Positions 1 to 5,775 of a stretch of 7,533 bases of DNA are shown piece after piece. The translations under genes and the position numbers were made by a program. The DNA comes from an uncultured Kouleothrix sp. (GTDB lineage: Bacteria; Chloroflexota; Chloroflexia; Chloroflexales; Roseiflexaceae): assembly GCA_937858455.1 (NCBI GenBank), contig CALLYN010000901.1, positions 1 through 7,533 of the forward strand, written 5' to 3'. The notes under the pieces were generated by a model that did not search any database, was not told the origin of the DNA, and saw nothing but the letters and a program-made list of their open reading frames with translations. The first letter of the stretch is position 1, and each line of letters starts with the position of its first letter.

Positions 1-41
1 TTCTTGTGCGGCGCCCGGCAAAGCCGGGCGCCGCACAAGAA
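1..41. repeat. Perfect 19-bp hairpin at the window edge
   Basis: The left arm (1-19) is perfectly complementary to the right arm (23-41), with an AAA triloop at 20-22 closed by C-G. The arms start TTCTTGTGCGG and are GC-rich inside and A/T-rich at the outer ends. It is followed by AAACGAAATT, close to the AAAAAGAAATT that follows the hairpin at 4331-4369, so the two look like members of one dispersed intergenic family. It may continue left of the window. A terminator for a gene off the left edge is possible on either strand, because the outer arms end in TTCTTG/CAAGAA, but there is no long T run. Confidence 0.85.
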
Positions 42-46
42 AACGA

Positions 47-80
47 AATTTCGGGTGCGGCGAAGCCGCCCCCAGACCCC
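47..80 (-). repeat. Reverse-oriented copy of the ATTTCGGGGGCGGC hairpin module
   Basis: This stretch contains gcggc-GAA-gccgc (57-69). The stem extends to about 53-73 with one t/c mismatch. On the opposite strand it matches the tandem module at 4219-4331: the shared parts are ATTTCGGG(t/g)GCGGC, a triloop, GCCGCCCCC and then AGACC. It lacks about 8 nt (gaacccgcc) found in the 4281 copy. The loop and its closing pair (C-GAA-G) match those at 4345-4355 and 4380-4398. Confidence 0.7.
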
Positions 81-95
81 CATCAAAGTATAAGT

Positions 96-122
96 CATCA
101 AGCGAATTTGGTATTATTTCAG
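96..122 (+). repeat. Degenerate copy of the CATCAA...AATTTCAG tail
   Basis: This 27-nt stretch aligns with 4380-4407 at about 23 of 28 positions, starting CATCAA and ending ATTTCAG in both. In the 4380 copy the two halves form a perfect hairpin; here substitutions have destroyed most of the pairing. It looks like a decayed sibling. The rest of 1-215 outside the listed repeats shows no gene. Confidence 0.6.
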
Positions 123-172
123 CTTCCGCGCTAGGCCCGCGCGAGGCTCATGCGCCTGCGGCCGATCTCGGG

Positions 173-178
173 TATACT
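173..178 (+). promoter_or_regulatory. Possible -10 box (TATACT)
   Basis: TATACT matches the sigma-70 -10 consensus at 5 of 6 positions in otherwise very GC-rich DNA. It lies 38 bp upstream of the ATG at 216. No convincing -35 hexamer is found 16-18 bp upstream. If it is real, transcription would start near 185, which supports the start codon at 216 over the in-frame ATG at 150. Confidence 0.3.
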
Positions 179-215
179 GGCGGCATCGCCCACCGAATAC
201 CACGCGAGGCGCGCC

Positions 216-536
216 ATGCCCGAGCCAAACGCCGCCCTTCAGTACGAGCACCGCCGCCCGCGCCTGACGGTCCTCGTCGGCCTGGGGATGGCGCTGGTGC
301 TGCTGCTGGCGGCATGCCCGCTGAGCCTGCTGGCGGTGCAGCAGCGCGTGATCCGCCCGCCCGCGTTCGCCTTCGAGGTTGGCGGCGTCGAGTTCGCCGC
401 GCCCTGCCCGCGGCGCGGCTTTGTCTGCGATGAGGGCACGCCGTGGTACGCGGTGTGGCGCGGCGACCCCGAGCCGGATGGGTCGATCACCTACCGGCAG
501 CTGTTCTTCATGTACCTGCGGCGGCAGCGGCGCTAG
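216..536 (+). CDS. Small membrane-anchored or lipoprotein, function unknown
   Basis: This is a 106-residue protein that I do not recognise as a named family. The N-terminus is polar with a basic HRRPR patch at about 12-16, followed by a hydrophobic stretch at about 17-41. That stretch contains LAAC (31-34), which could be a lipobox with Cys34 as the lipidated residue; because hydrophobicity continues after it, a simple membrane anchor is equally possible. The exported part (about 42-106) has two cysteines (C64 and C71), a PWYAVWRG segment and an ITYRQLFFMYLR segment near the C-terminus. The ATG at 216 has GAGG 7 nt upstream. The in-frame ATG at 150 would add 22 arginine- and proline-containing residues before the signal and has poor spacing to its GAGG. 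The stop codon overlaps the stop of the convergent phosphatidyltransferase gene. Confidence 0.6.
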   Translation: MPEPNAALQYEHRRPRLTVLVGLGMALVLLLAACPLSLLAVQQRVIRPPAFAFEVGGVEFAAPCPRRGFVCDEGTPWYAVWRGDPEPDGSITYRQLFFMYLRRQRR

Positions 537-1072
537 CGCAGCGCCCGTGCCAGCGCGCGCCCATACACCAGCGCCGACGCGCCGAACGGCACCAGCGCGG
601 CGTACAGCATTGGCCGGCCGCTGCGCGGGCCATCGGCCAGGTAGAGCAGCATCGCCGCCGCCAGCGCCACGGTGGTAAGCTTGCCGGCGGGGTGGGCCAC
701 ACTGATCTCGGCGCGCCGGTGGTATACCAGCGCGCTCCCCAGCACGATACCGCAATCGCGCGCCAGCAGCATGCCGGTGGCCCACCACGGAAAGCCGCGC
801 GTGCGCGATAGCGCCAGCGCGGTCGCGTTGATCATCAGCTTGTCGGCGATCGGGTCGAGCAGCTTGCCCAGCGGCGATACTTCGTCGCGCATGCGCGCCA
901 CCGGGCCGTCGAGCACGTCGGTGGCCATGGCCACGCCAAACAGCACCAGCGCGCGCCTGCGAGCGCCGGGGTGGCGCATGGCCTGCAGCGCGGCCGGCAG
1001 CATCAGCAGGCGCGCTAGCGTCAGCAGGTTGGCCGGGTAGGCCAGCTCGCGCAGCTTGGGGGTGTCGGTCAT
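533..1072 (-). CDS. CDP-alcohol phosphatidyltransferase (PgsA-like)
   Basis: A 179-residue integral membrane enzyme of the CDP-alcohol phosphatidyltransferase family, which transfers a phosphatidyl group from CDP-diacylglycerol to an alcohol acceptor at the cytoplasmic membrane. The full family signature DG-x2-AR-x8-G-x3-D-x3-D is visible, with D52, D55, G56, A59, R60, G69, D73 and D77; the aspartates bind the metal and carry catalysis. A GKLTT segment at 130-134 resembles the GK-x-KT region of PgsA, so phosphatidylglycerophosphate synthase is the best guess. Acceptor specificity cannot be read from sequence, and phosphatidylinositol or cardiolipin-type synthases remain possible. Hydrophobic segments lie near 41-50, 97-117, 133-147 and 154-172. 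The ATG at 1072 has AAGGAG (1078-1083) 5 nt upstream; the longer frame to 1126 lacks this and runs into the upstream repeat. The length is close to the usual 180-200 residues. Confidence 0.85.
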   Translation of the reverse strand: MTDTPKLRELAYPANLLTLARLLMLPAALQAMRHPGARRRALVLFGVAMATDVLDGPVARMRDEVSPLGKLLDPIADKLMINATALALSRTRGFPWWATGMLLARDCGIVLGSALVYHRRAEISVAHPAGKLTTVALAAAMLLYLADGPRSGRPMLYAALVPFGASALVYGRALARALR

Positions 1073-1102
1073 GCGTGCTCCTTGCGTGTATCGATAACGT
1101 TT

Positions 1103-1157
1103 ACCACCAAGACACCAAGACACCAAGATTCTTTCGTTTTCTTGGTGCCTTGGTGGT
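1103..1157. repeat. CACCAAGA tandem repeat and inverted repeat
   Basis: Three exact tandem copies of CACCAAGA (1105-1128) are followed, after about 11 nt, by two inverted copies, TCTTGGTG (1140-1147) and CCTTGGTG (1148-1155). The outer arms 1103-1119 and 1141-1157 pair over 17 bp with one mismatch, and the inner copies can pair instead, so the hairpin can slip by one repeat unit. It sits between two minus-strand genes and could act as an intergenic terminator or attenuator for the iron-sulfur gene. No T run follows in that direction; a T7 run at 1169-1175 lies on the other side. From memory, similar arrays are common between genes in GC-rich bacteria, but I cannot verify that here. Confidence 0.75.
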
Positions 1158-1186
1158 TGTTCTTCAGCTTTTTTTGGTAGCTGTGC

Positions 1187-3394
1187 CTACGCCTTGGCTG
1201 ATTGCTTTGGCAGCGAGTCCAGCAAGATCTCGGCCACGTCTTTGCGTGCCAGCGTCTCGTCGACCCCGGTGTTCTTGGCGGCGTCCTCGAACATGACCAT
1301 GCAGAACGGGCAGGCCACGGCCACGGTGGTGGGCTGGGCCTTCTGGATCTGCTCCAGCCGGATGGTATTCACGCCCTTCTTGCCCCAGCCCTCAAGCCAG
1401 ACGTTGCCGCCGCCGCCGCCGCAGCACATCGCGCGCCCGCGGTTCCAATCGGGCGCCTCGACCAGCTCGAGGCCGGGGATGGCCTGCAGCACGCTGCGCG
1501 GCGCGTCGTAGATGTCGTTGTAGCGGCCGATGTAGCACGGGTCGTGGTAGGCCACGCGCTGCTCGACCTTCTCGCTGGGCGTGAGCTTGCCCTCGGCCAC
1601 CAGCTGGGCCAGGAAGTCGGTGTGGTGGATCACCTCGTAGTCGACGCCGGCCTTGCCGCCGAACTGCGGGTACTCGTTCTTGATCGTGTTGTAGCAGTGC
1701 GCGCAGGTGGTGACCAGCCGCTTAAAGGTGTACTGGCCGAACGTGCCGACGTTGGTCTTGGCCATCTCCTGGTACAGCAGCTCCTCGCCCATGCGCCGGG
1801 CAGGGTCGCCGGTGCAGGTCTCTTCCTCGGCCAGCACCGCGAAGTCGACGCCGGCGCGGTTGAATAGCTCGACCATGGTGCGCGCCACGCGCTTGGAGCG
1901 GTCGTCGTAGCTGGGCGCGCAGCCGACCCAGTAGAGCACGTCGACGTGCTCTTTCTCGGCCATGGTCGGCACGTCGAGCCCCTCGGCCCAGGCCATGCGG
2001 TCGCGCGCGGGCAGGCGCCAGGGGTTGCCCTGCCGCTCGATGCCCTCGAGCACGCGCTTGACGCCGCCGGGCACCTCGCTCTGGATCATCGCCAGGTTGC
2101 GCCGGAAGCCGACGATCTGGTCGACATGCTCGATCATCGCCGGGCACTCTTCCATGCAGGCGCGGCAGGTGGTGCAGCTCCACAGCTCATTCTCGGTGAA
2201 CAGGCCATGCTCGTAGAGCGGGATGGTCTCGGCGTCGCCGGTGATGATCCGGTACTTCTCGGCGGTGTCGGCGGGCTTGCCGGCCTCGCCGCGCTCGCTG
2301 GTGCCCTCGGCCACCACATTCTGGTGAACGCGCGCGATCGAGCCGTCGCGCAGCAGGATCGGCTCGCCGCGCATCAGGTCGGCCATCTTGGTGATCAGGA
2401 ACTTGGGCGAGAGCTCGGAGCCCGAGGCGTAGGCCGGGCACTTGCTCTGGCAGCGCCCGCACTGCATGCACGCGTCGAAGTCGAGCCGCTGCTTCCACGT
2501 AAAGTCGGCCAGGGTCATCAGGCCGAGCGACGGCTCGTCCTTCTCGATCTCGGCCTCGAGGTTCGGGATGGGCATCAGCGCGCCCTTGGGCTCGGTGTCG
2601 CGGAAGAAGGTGTTGAGCGGTGTGTAGAACAGGTGCTTGAACTTCGAGAGCGGGATGGTGGCGATAAAGGCGAAGGTGGTGAGCATGTGAGTATACCAGA
2701 ACAGGCCGTGCAGCGCGAATGCCACGCCGCTGCCGCCGCCCAGGCCAATGCCGCGAAAGATCGTGGCCAGGCCGTAGCCGAAGAACGAGTTGGCGGCCCA
2801 TGCCTGCTGGTACACCGCGATGTCGCCGATCGTCTGGTTCGCCAGGCGCAGGCCCTCGAGCAGAAAGCCGGTGATCGTGATGTAGAGCAGCGACGCCAGC
2901 ACCCACAGGTCGGTTGGCCGGTTGTTCAGCCGGTCGGGCTTGCTGCGGTAGCGCCGCCAGGCCGCCCACACCAAGCCTGCCAGGAACACCAGGCCCATGG
3001 TGTCGAGGATCAGCTCGTACCACTGGTAGAACGTGCCGGCCAGGATCTGCCCGGCCTGCGGCCCCATCAGCGGGATGCTGAAGTCTTCTTCTACGGCGAT
3101 GATGTCGGTGCCGATAAACAGCGCCAGAAAGCCAAAAAAGATCAGCGCGTGCATGGAGCCGGGCCGGCGATCCTTGAGCACGCGCTTTTGGCCGAACACC
3201 TGCGCCAGCGCTTCGATCGCGCGCGCCGGGATCTCGGAGATCCGCGCGTCGGGCTTGCCGCGGCGCCAGCGGCCAATGTCGCGCAGCACGCCCCACGTCA
3301 TCACCGATACGGCGACGAGCGCGGAGAGGTAGAGTGCCAGCGGGGCAAAGCCTTCGCCGACATTCCAGTAGATTTGGCGGACGGCTTCCGTCAT
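1187..3394 (-). CDS. Membrane-bound heme b/iron-sulfur oxidoreductase, EtfD/EMO-like, with CCG domains
   Basis: A 735-residue protein. The N-terminal third is a NarI-like membrane domain with hydrophobic segments near 16-36, 81-100, 125-146, 162-182 and 223-249. Histidines at 82, 229, 236 and 254 are candidate heme b ligands. A ferredoxin-like domain follows, with C309-C312-C315-C319P and C407-C410-C413-C417P, each fit for a [4Fe-4S] cluster. The C-terminal half has two cysteine-rich CCG (DUF224) domains: VGC492, C527TGDP and C564-x2-C567, then HDPC620, C657C658-GGGGG and C695PFC698. This order matches EtfD (Rv0338c type) and the EMO proteins of syntrophs, which pass electrons from electron-transfer flavoprotein to menaquinone. 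HdrD/GlpC-like enzymes are more distant alternatives. Involvement in fatty acid or branched-chain acyl-CoA oxidation is inferred. The ATG at 3394 has GGGGAG 7 nt upstream; the upstream GTG at 3415 has no ribosome binding site. Confidence 0.85.
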   Translation of the reverse strand: MTEAVRQIYWNVGEGFAPLALYLSALVAVSVMTWGVLRDIGRWRRGKPDARISEIPARAIEALAQVFGQKRVLKDRRPGSMHALIFFGFLALFIGTDIIAVEEDFSIPLMGPQAGQILAGTFYQWYELILDTMGLVFLAGLVWAAWRRYRSKPDRLNNRPTDLWVLASLLYITITGFLLEGLRLANQTIGDIAVYQQAWAANSFFGYGLATIFRGIGLGGGSGVAFALHGLFWYTHMLTTFAFIATIPLSKFKHLFYTPLNTFFRDTEPKGALMPIPNLEAEIEKDEPSLGLMTLADFTWKQRLDFDACMQCGRCQSKCPAYASGSELSPKFLITKMADLMRGEPILLRDGSIARVHQNVVAEGTSERGEAGKPADTAEKYRIITGDAETIPLYEHGLFTENELWSCTTCRACMEECPAMIEHVDQIVGFRRNLAMIQSEVPGGVKRVLEGIERQGNPWRLPARDRMAWAEGLDVPTMAEKEHVDVLYWVGCAPSYDDRSKRVARTMVELFNRAGVDFAVLAEEETCTGDPARRMGEELLYQEMAKTNVGTFGQYTFKRLVTTCAHCYNTIKNEYPQFGGKAGVDYEVIHHTDFLAQLVAEGKLTPSEKVEQRVAYHDPCYIGRYNDIYDAPRSVLQAIPGLELVEAPDWNRGRAMCCGGGGGNVWLEGWGKKGVNTIRLEQIQKAQPTTVAVACPFCMVMFEDAAKNTGVDETLARKDVAEILLDSLPKQSAKA

Positions 3395-3698
3395 CGGAGT
3401 TCTCCCCAGGGCCACAAGGCCAATCTACGATATAGAGGATACTGTTTGAGGTAGTTCAGATAATAGCATTGCTAATGCAGCGCGTCAAATATCCTGCTTG
3501 CATTCGCGCGGCCACGTACCACCAGATCTTCTTCAACCACCGCTTCGCCTTTGTGATGGCGAGCGATGTCGACATGCTGCGGCGCTCGCAGTGCCGCGCC
3601 GCCTGGCGGTCGGTTTCTTGCTGGGACGCGGGGTGAGCAGTATGGCGGCGCGAGGCGCCTCGCCTTGGCGCAGCCGCAAACCTAAGGAGGGCTTTCCC
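3395..3698. other. Divergent intergenic region with small palindromes
   Basis: This 304-bp gap between two divergent genes should hold both promoters. The part nearest the iron-sulfur gene (about 3425-3480) is A/T-rich and includes GATAAT (3459-3464) on the plus strand and a small inverted repeat gcatt-gct-aatgc (3466-3478). I could not pair either with a good -35 box. Farther right, gcgagcg (3559-3565) pairs with cgctcgc (3583-3589) around a 10-bp palindrome atgtcgacat (3566-3575). No gene is convincing: the plus frame that opens at 3498 is rich in R/P/A and only becomes protein-like at the OsmC start. Confidence 0.5.
3650..3663. promoter_or_regulatory. 14-bp perfect palindrome upstream of the OsmC gene
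   Basis: GCGAGGCGCCTCGC is its own reverse complement and ends 35 bp before the OsmC start codon. It could be an operator or a leader hairpin. It does not resemble the A/T-rich OhrR operators known for some osmC/ohr genes. In DNA this GC-rich a chance palindrome is possible. Confidence 0.3.
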
Positions 3699-4142
3699 AT
3701 GGCAGAGTTCAACCGCTACGCGACATCGACTTGGCGGGGCGATCTGAAGGGCGGCGCGGGGACAGTGTCGAGCGAGAGCGGGGCGCTGCGCGATGTCAAG
3801 CTCACATTTGTATCGCGCTTCGAGAACGGCGGCGGCAGCAACCCCGAGGAGCTGATCGCGGCGGCCCACGCCGGCTGCTTCAGCATGGCGCTCGCGAATG
3901 GCCTGAGCGGCGACGGCCACGTGCCCGAGTACGTGACCACCCGCGCCACGGTCAAGCTGCGTATGGGCGAGGGCGGCCCCAAGATCGCCGCGATCCACCT
4001 GGCGACTGAGGGCAAGGTGCCTGGCATCGACGCTGCGGCGTTTCAGGCCGCCGCCGAGAAGACCAAGCAGACCTGCCCGGTGTCGCGGCTGCTGCTGCCC
4101 GGCCTTGAAGATGTGACTCTCGAGGCCCGGCTGGTCGAGTAG
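3699..4142 (+). CDS. osmC: OsmC-family peroxiredoxin
   Basis: A 147-residue cytoplasmic thiol peroxidase of the OsmC/Ohr family, which reduces organic hydroperoxides (and in some members hydrogen peroxide) with a pair of cysteines. The peroxidatic Cys60 lies in AAAHAGCFSMAL and the resolving Cys126 in KTKQTCPVSRLL. Arg40 and the Glu50/Glu51 pair in the SNPEEL motif match the active-site Arg/Glu of the family. The SNPEELIAAAHAGCF layout and the short N-terminus (YATSTWRGDLKGG) are closer to OsmC than to Ohr. The ATG at 3699 is fixed by a near-perfect TAAGGAGG (3683-3690) 8 nt upstream. The gene is divergent from the membrane iron-sulfur gene and followed by a terminator-like hairpin, so it is probably monocistronic. 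Confidence 0.93.
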   Translation: MAEFNRYATSTWRGDLKGGAGTVSSESGALRDVKLTFVSRFENGGGSNPEELIAAAHAGCFSMALANGLSGDGHVPEYVTTRATVKLRMGEGGPKIAAIHLATEGKVPGIDAAAFQAAAEKTKQTCPVSRLLLPGLEDVTLEARLVE

Positions 4143-4161
4143 CGCGCCCTTTCCACTAAAG

Positions 4162-4198
4162 AGCTGGCGCCGGGTTTGCCCTGCGCCAGCTTGTTTGT
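4162..4198 (+). terminator. Probable intrinsic terminator after the OsmC gene
   Basis: AGCTGGCGC (4162-4170) pairs perfectly with GCGCCAGCT (4183-4191) around a 12-nt loop. The right arm runs into TGTTTGT and AAA precedes the left arm. It begins 20 bp after the OsmC stop codon. The T tract is interrupted, so it may be a moderate terminator. Confidence 0.6.
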
Positions 4199-4218
4199 GC
4201 GCGGCTTTTGCAGCGATC

Positions 4219-4331
4219 TGCGGTCTGGGGGTTCGGGGGCGGCGCAGCCGCCACCGAAATCTCCTTTTTTCGGAGCGAGTTGCGGTCTGGCGGGTTCGGG
4301 GGCGGCGCAGCCGCCCCCGAAATCTCCTTCT
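4219..4331 (+). repeat. Two tandem copies of a 62-bp-period hairpin module
   Basis: The unit TGCGGTCTGG, then GGGTTC, then a GC-rich hairpin, then CGAAATCTCCTT occurs at 4219-4268 and again at 4281-4331. Copy 2 has a perfect 12-bp stem (4295-4306 with 4310-4321) and a GCA triloop. Copy 1 has the same stem (4232-4243 with 4247-4258) with one mismatch at 4253. A short unrelated spacer (about 4269-4280) separates the units. A third, inverted and shortened copy lies at 47-80. Frames reading through here give R/P/G/A-rich peptides that repeat with the DNA and are not credible proteins. Confidence 0.85.
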
Positions 4332-4369
4332 GCTATGCGCTGCACGGCGAAGCCGGGCAGCGCATAGCA
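4331..4369. repeat. 13-bp hairpin with nested C(GAA)G core
   Basis: TGCTATGCGCTGC (4331-4343) pairs perfectly with 4357-4369. Inside it, after one a/g mismatch, cggc-GAA-gccg (4345-4355) forms a second stem with a GAA triloop. It overlaps the end of the tandem repeat by one base, and A-rich sequence follows, as after the hairpin at 1-41. Confidence 0.8.
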
Positions 4370-4373
4370 AAAA

Positions 4374-4405
4374 GAAATTCATCAAACGAAGTTTGATGTA
4401 ATTTC
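4374..4405. repeat. 14-bp A/T-rich hairpin with C(GAA)G loop
   Basis: catcaaac (4380-4387) pairs with gtttgatg (4391-4398) across a GAA triloop. The stem continues as gaaatt (4374-4379) with aatttc (4400-4405) past one bulged T at 4399. It shares the loop type of the neighbouring GC-rich hairpins despite unrelated stem sequence. A decayed homologue lies at 96-122. Confidence 0.8.
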
Positions 4406-4426
4406 AGATAATGGAAATACAGCCCT

Positions 4427-4456
4427 TGACGCGCCCATGTTCATGGCTGTACTATG
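4427..4456 (+). promoter_or_regulatory. Candidate sigma-70 promoter with a palindrome in the spacer
   Basis: TTGACG (4427-4432, 5 of 6 to consensus) and TACTAT (4451-4456, 4 of 6) are separated by 18 bp. The spacer contains ccatg-tt-catgg (4436-4447), a 12-bp inverted repeat placed where a repressor could block polymerase. It would give a leader of about 265 nt before the E1 alpha gene. It is the best promoter candidate seen for the dehydrogenase cluster. Confidence 0.45.
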
Positions 4457-4726
4457 GCTTAACTTCAAGCGCTATTTCACTACTTGCCCGAAGCTATACC
4501 GTCCACAAGCTTTTTAGCCTGGGCCGCGTGCGTATGCCAGCGGCACGCGGGCATGCCAAAGTTTGAAATAATCCGGCTATCTTCCTTCGCGCATGCACGC
4601 GAATAGGTACGGAGGCATTCGCGTGCGCTCGTAGCGCTGCATTTGGGGCGCGCGGCTTTGGCGTAGCCCTGCCATCGGCAAAGCTCTGTGCTTTTGTCTT
4701 GAGCATAAGATCGAGGAGGATCGCGC
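4457..4726 (+). other. Structured leader upstream of E1 alpha, no gene seen
   Basis: No credible coding frame is present. Three inverted repeats are visible: ccgcgtgc (4524-4531) with gcacgcgg (4543-4550); gcacgcgaat (4595-4604) with attcgcgtgc (4617-4626), a perfect 10-bp stem with a 12-nt loop; and gcgct-cgt-agcgc (4625-4637). The first two share the GCACGCG core in opposite arms. The leader ends in a strong ribosome binding site, GAGGAGGA (4713-4720), 6 nt before the ATG. I recognise no riboswitch class. Confidence 0.45.
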
Positions 4727-5731
4727 ATGGACATCGGCAAGGACACGCTACTCTGGGCGTATGAGCGGATGCGGCTGATCCGCGAGTTCGAAGAGCGGCT
4801 GCACCTCGACTTCGCAGCCGGCAAGATCCCCGGCTTTGTGCACCTCTACGCTGGGGAGGAGGCCGTGGCTACCGGGCTGTGCGCGCACCTGCGCGACAGC
4901 GATTTCCTCACCAGCACGCACCGCGGCCACGGCCACTGCATCGCCAAGGGCGTCGACGTGCGCTCCATGATGGCCGAGATCTACGGCAAGGCCACCGGCT
5001 CGTGCAAGGGCAAGGGCGGCTCCATGCACATCGCCGATGTCGACAAGGGCATGCTCGGCGCGAATGGCATCGTCGGCGGCGGGCCGCCCATGGCCTGCGG
5101 CGCCGGCCTTACCGCCAAGATCCACGCCACCGACCAGGTGACGGTCTGCTTTTTTGGCGATGGCGCGTCGAACCAGGGCACTACATTCGAGGGCCTGAAC
5201 CTCGCCGGCGTCTGGAAGCTGCCGGTGGTGTTTGTGTGCGAAAACAACGGCTACGCCGAAACTACCTCGCCCAAGTACTCGGTGTCGGGGCAGGATATCG
5301 CGGCGCGCGCGCGCGGCTTTGGCATGCCCAGCGTCGCGATCGATGGGCTTGACTTCTTTGCGGTGTACGAGGCCGCGCGCGAGGCTGTGGCGCGCGCGCG
5401 CCGCGGCGACGGCCCGACGTTTATCGAGGCGCAGACGTACCGCTACTATGGGCACTTCGAGGGCGACACCGTGAAGTACCGCGATAAGGAAGAGGAAGCG
5501 CACTACCGCTCGCTCGACTGCATCGGCCGCTTCCGCGCCACCGTGGTCGACCAAGAGCTGCTCAGCCAGGCCGAGCTTGACGCGATCGACCAGCGCGCCA
5601 AGGACGCGATTGTCGACGCGGTGCGCTTCGCCGACGAAAGCCCGTTCCCCGCCGCGCCCGAGCTGCTGAGCGATGTGTATGTGAACATTCCCGAGCGCGA
5701 GCTGTGGCCGTTCCAGACTGCCGGCGCCTAG
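4727..5731 (+). CDS. acoA: Acetoin dehydrogenase-type E1 component, alpha subunit
   Basis: A 334-residue TPP-binding alpha subunit of a 2-oxoacid/acetoin dehydrogenase complex. With the beta subunit it forms the E1 heterotetramer that cleaves the substrate and passes the acyl unit to the lipoyl arm of E2. The TPP/Mg motif is seen as GDGA (144-147) leading to ENN (172-174). The substrate-channel THRGHGH (64-70) and the KGKGGSMHIAD segment (94-104) are in place. KGMLGANGIVGGG (107-119) and GHFEGD (242-247) are the forms I associate with acetoin dehydrogenase AcoA, whereas pyruvate dehydrogenases usually have GHS-x-x-D at the second site. A pyruvate or branched-chain complex is not excluded. Start at ATG 4727 is fixed by GAGGAGGA. 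The length is normal. E1 beta follows 351 bp later, an unusually wide gap for this operon. Confidence 0.85.
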   Translation: MDIGKDTLLWAYERMRLIREFEERLHLDFAAGKIPGFVHLYAGEEAVATGLCAHLRDSDFLTSTHRGHGHCIAKGVDVRSMMAEIYGKATGSCKGKGGSMHIADVDKGMLGANGIVGGGPPMACGAGLTAKIHATDQVTVCFFGDGASNQGTTFEGLNLAGVWKLPVVFVCENNGYAETTSPKYSVSGQDIAARARGFGMPSVAIDGLDFFAVYEAAREAVARARRGDGPTFIEAQTYRYYGHFEGDTVKYRDKEEEAHYRSLDCIGRFRATVVDQELLSQAELDAIDQRAKDAIVDAVRFADESPFPAAPELLSDVYVNIPERELWPFQTAGA

Positions 5732-5775
5732 CGTCGCCGCTATCGCGCGCTTTTGCCAGGCGGGCCGCGAAGCCG

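Noticed and set aside
150..215. Upstream in-frame ATG for the small membrane protein
   Set aside because: GAGG is only 3 nt from this ATG, and a TATACT -10-like box lies downstream of it. The ATG at 216 has better spacing and gives a normal signal-like N-terminus.
1105..1155. CRISPR-like array of short repeats
   Set aside because: The repeats are 8 bp, directly abutting and partly inverted, with no spacers of uniform length and no cas genes.
3395..3415. GTG start at 3415 for the membrane iron-sulfur protein
   Set aside because: No ribosome binding site precedes it, while ATG 3394 has GGGGAG at 7 nt. The seven extra codons contain that site.
1946..3454. Plus-strand open frame of about 500 codons opposite the membrane iron-sulfur gene
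   Set aside because: The composition (A/G/H/V/R-rich with no domain) is typical of the antisense of a GC-rich gene. The minus-strand frame carries all the recognisable motifs.
3456..4385. Long minus-strand open frame of about 309 codons
   Set aside because: It is antisense to the OsmC gene and runs through the tandem hairpin repeats. Its product is R/A/G-rich with repeats that simply mirror the DNA, and it has no ribosome binding site.
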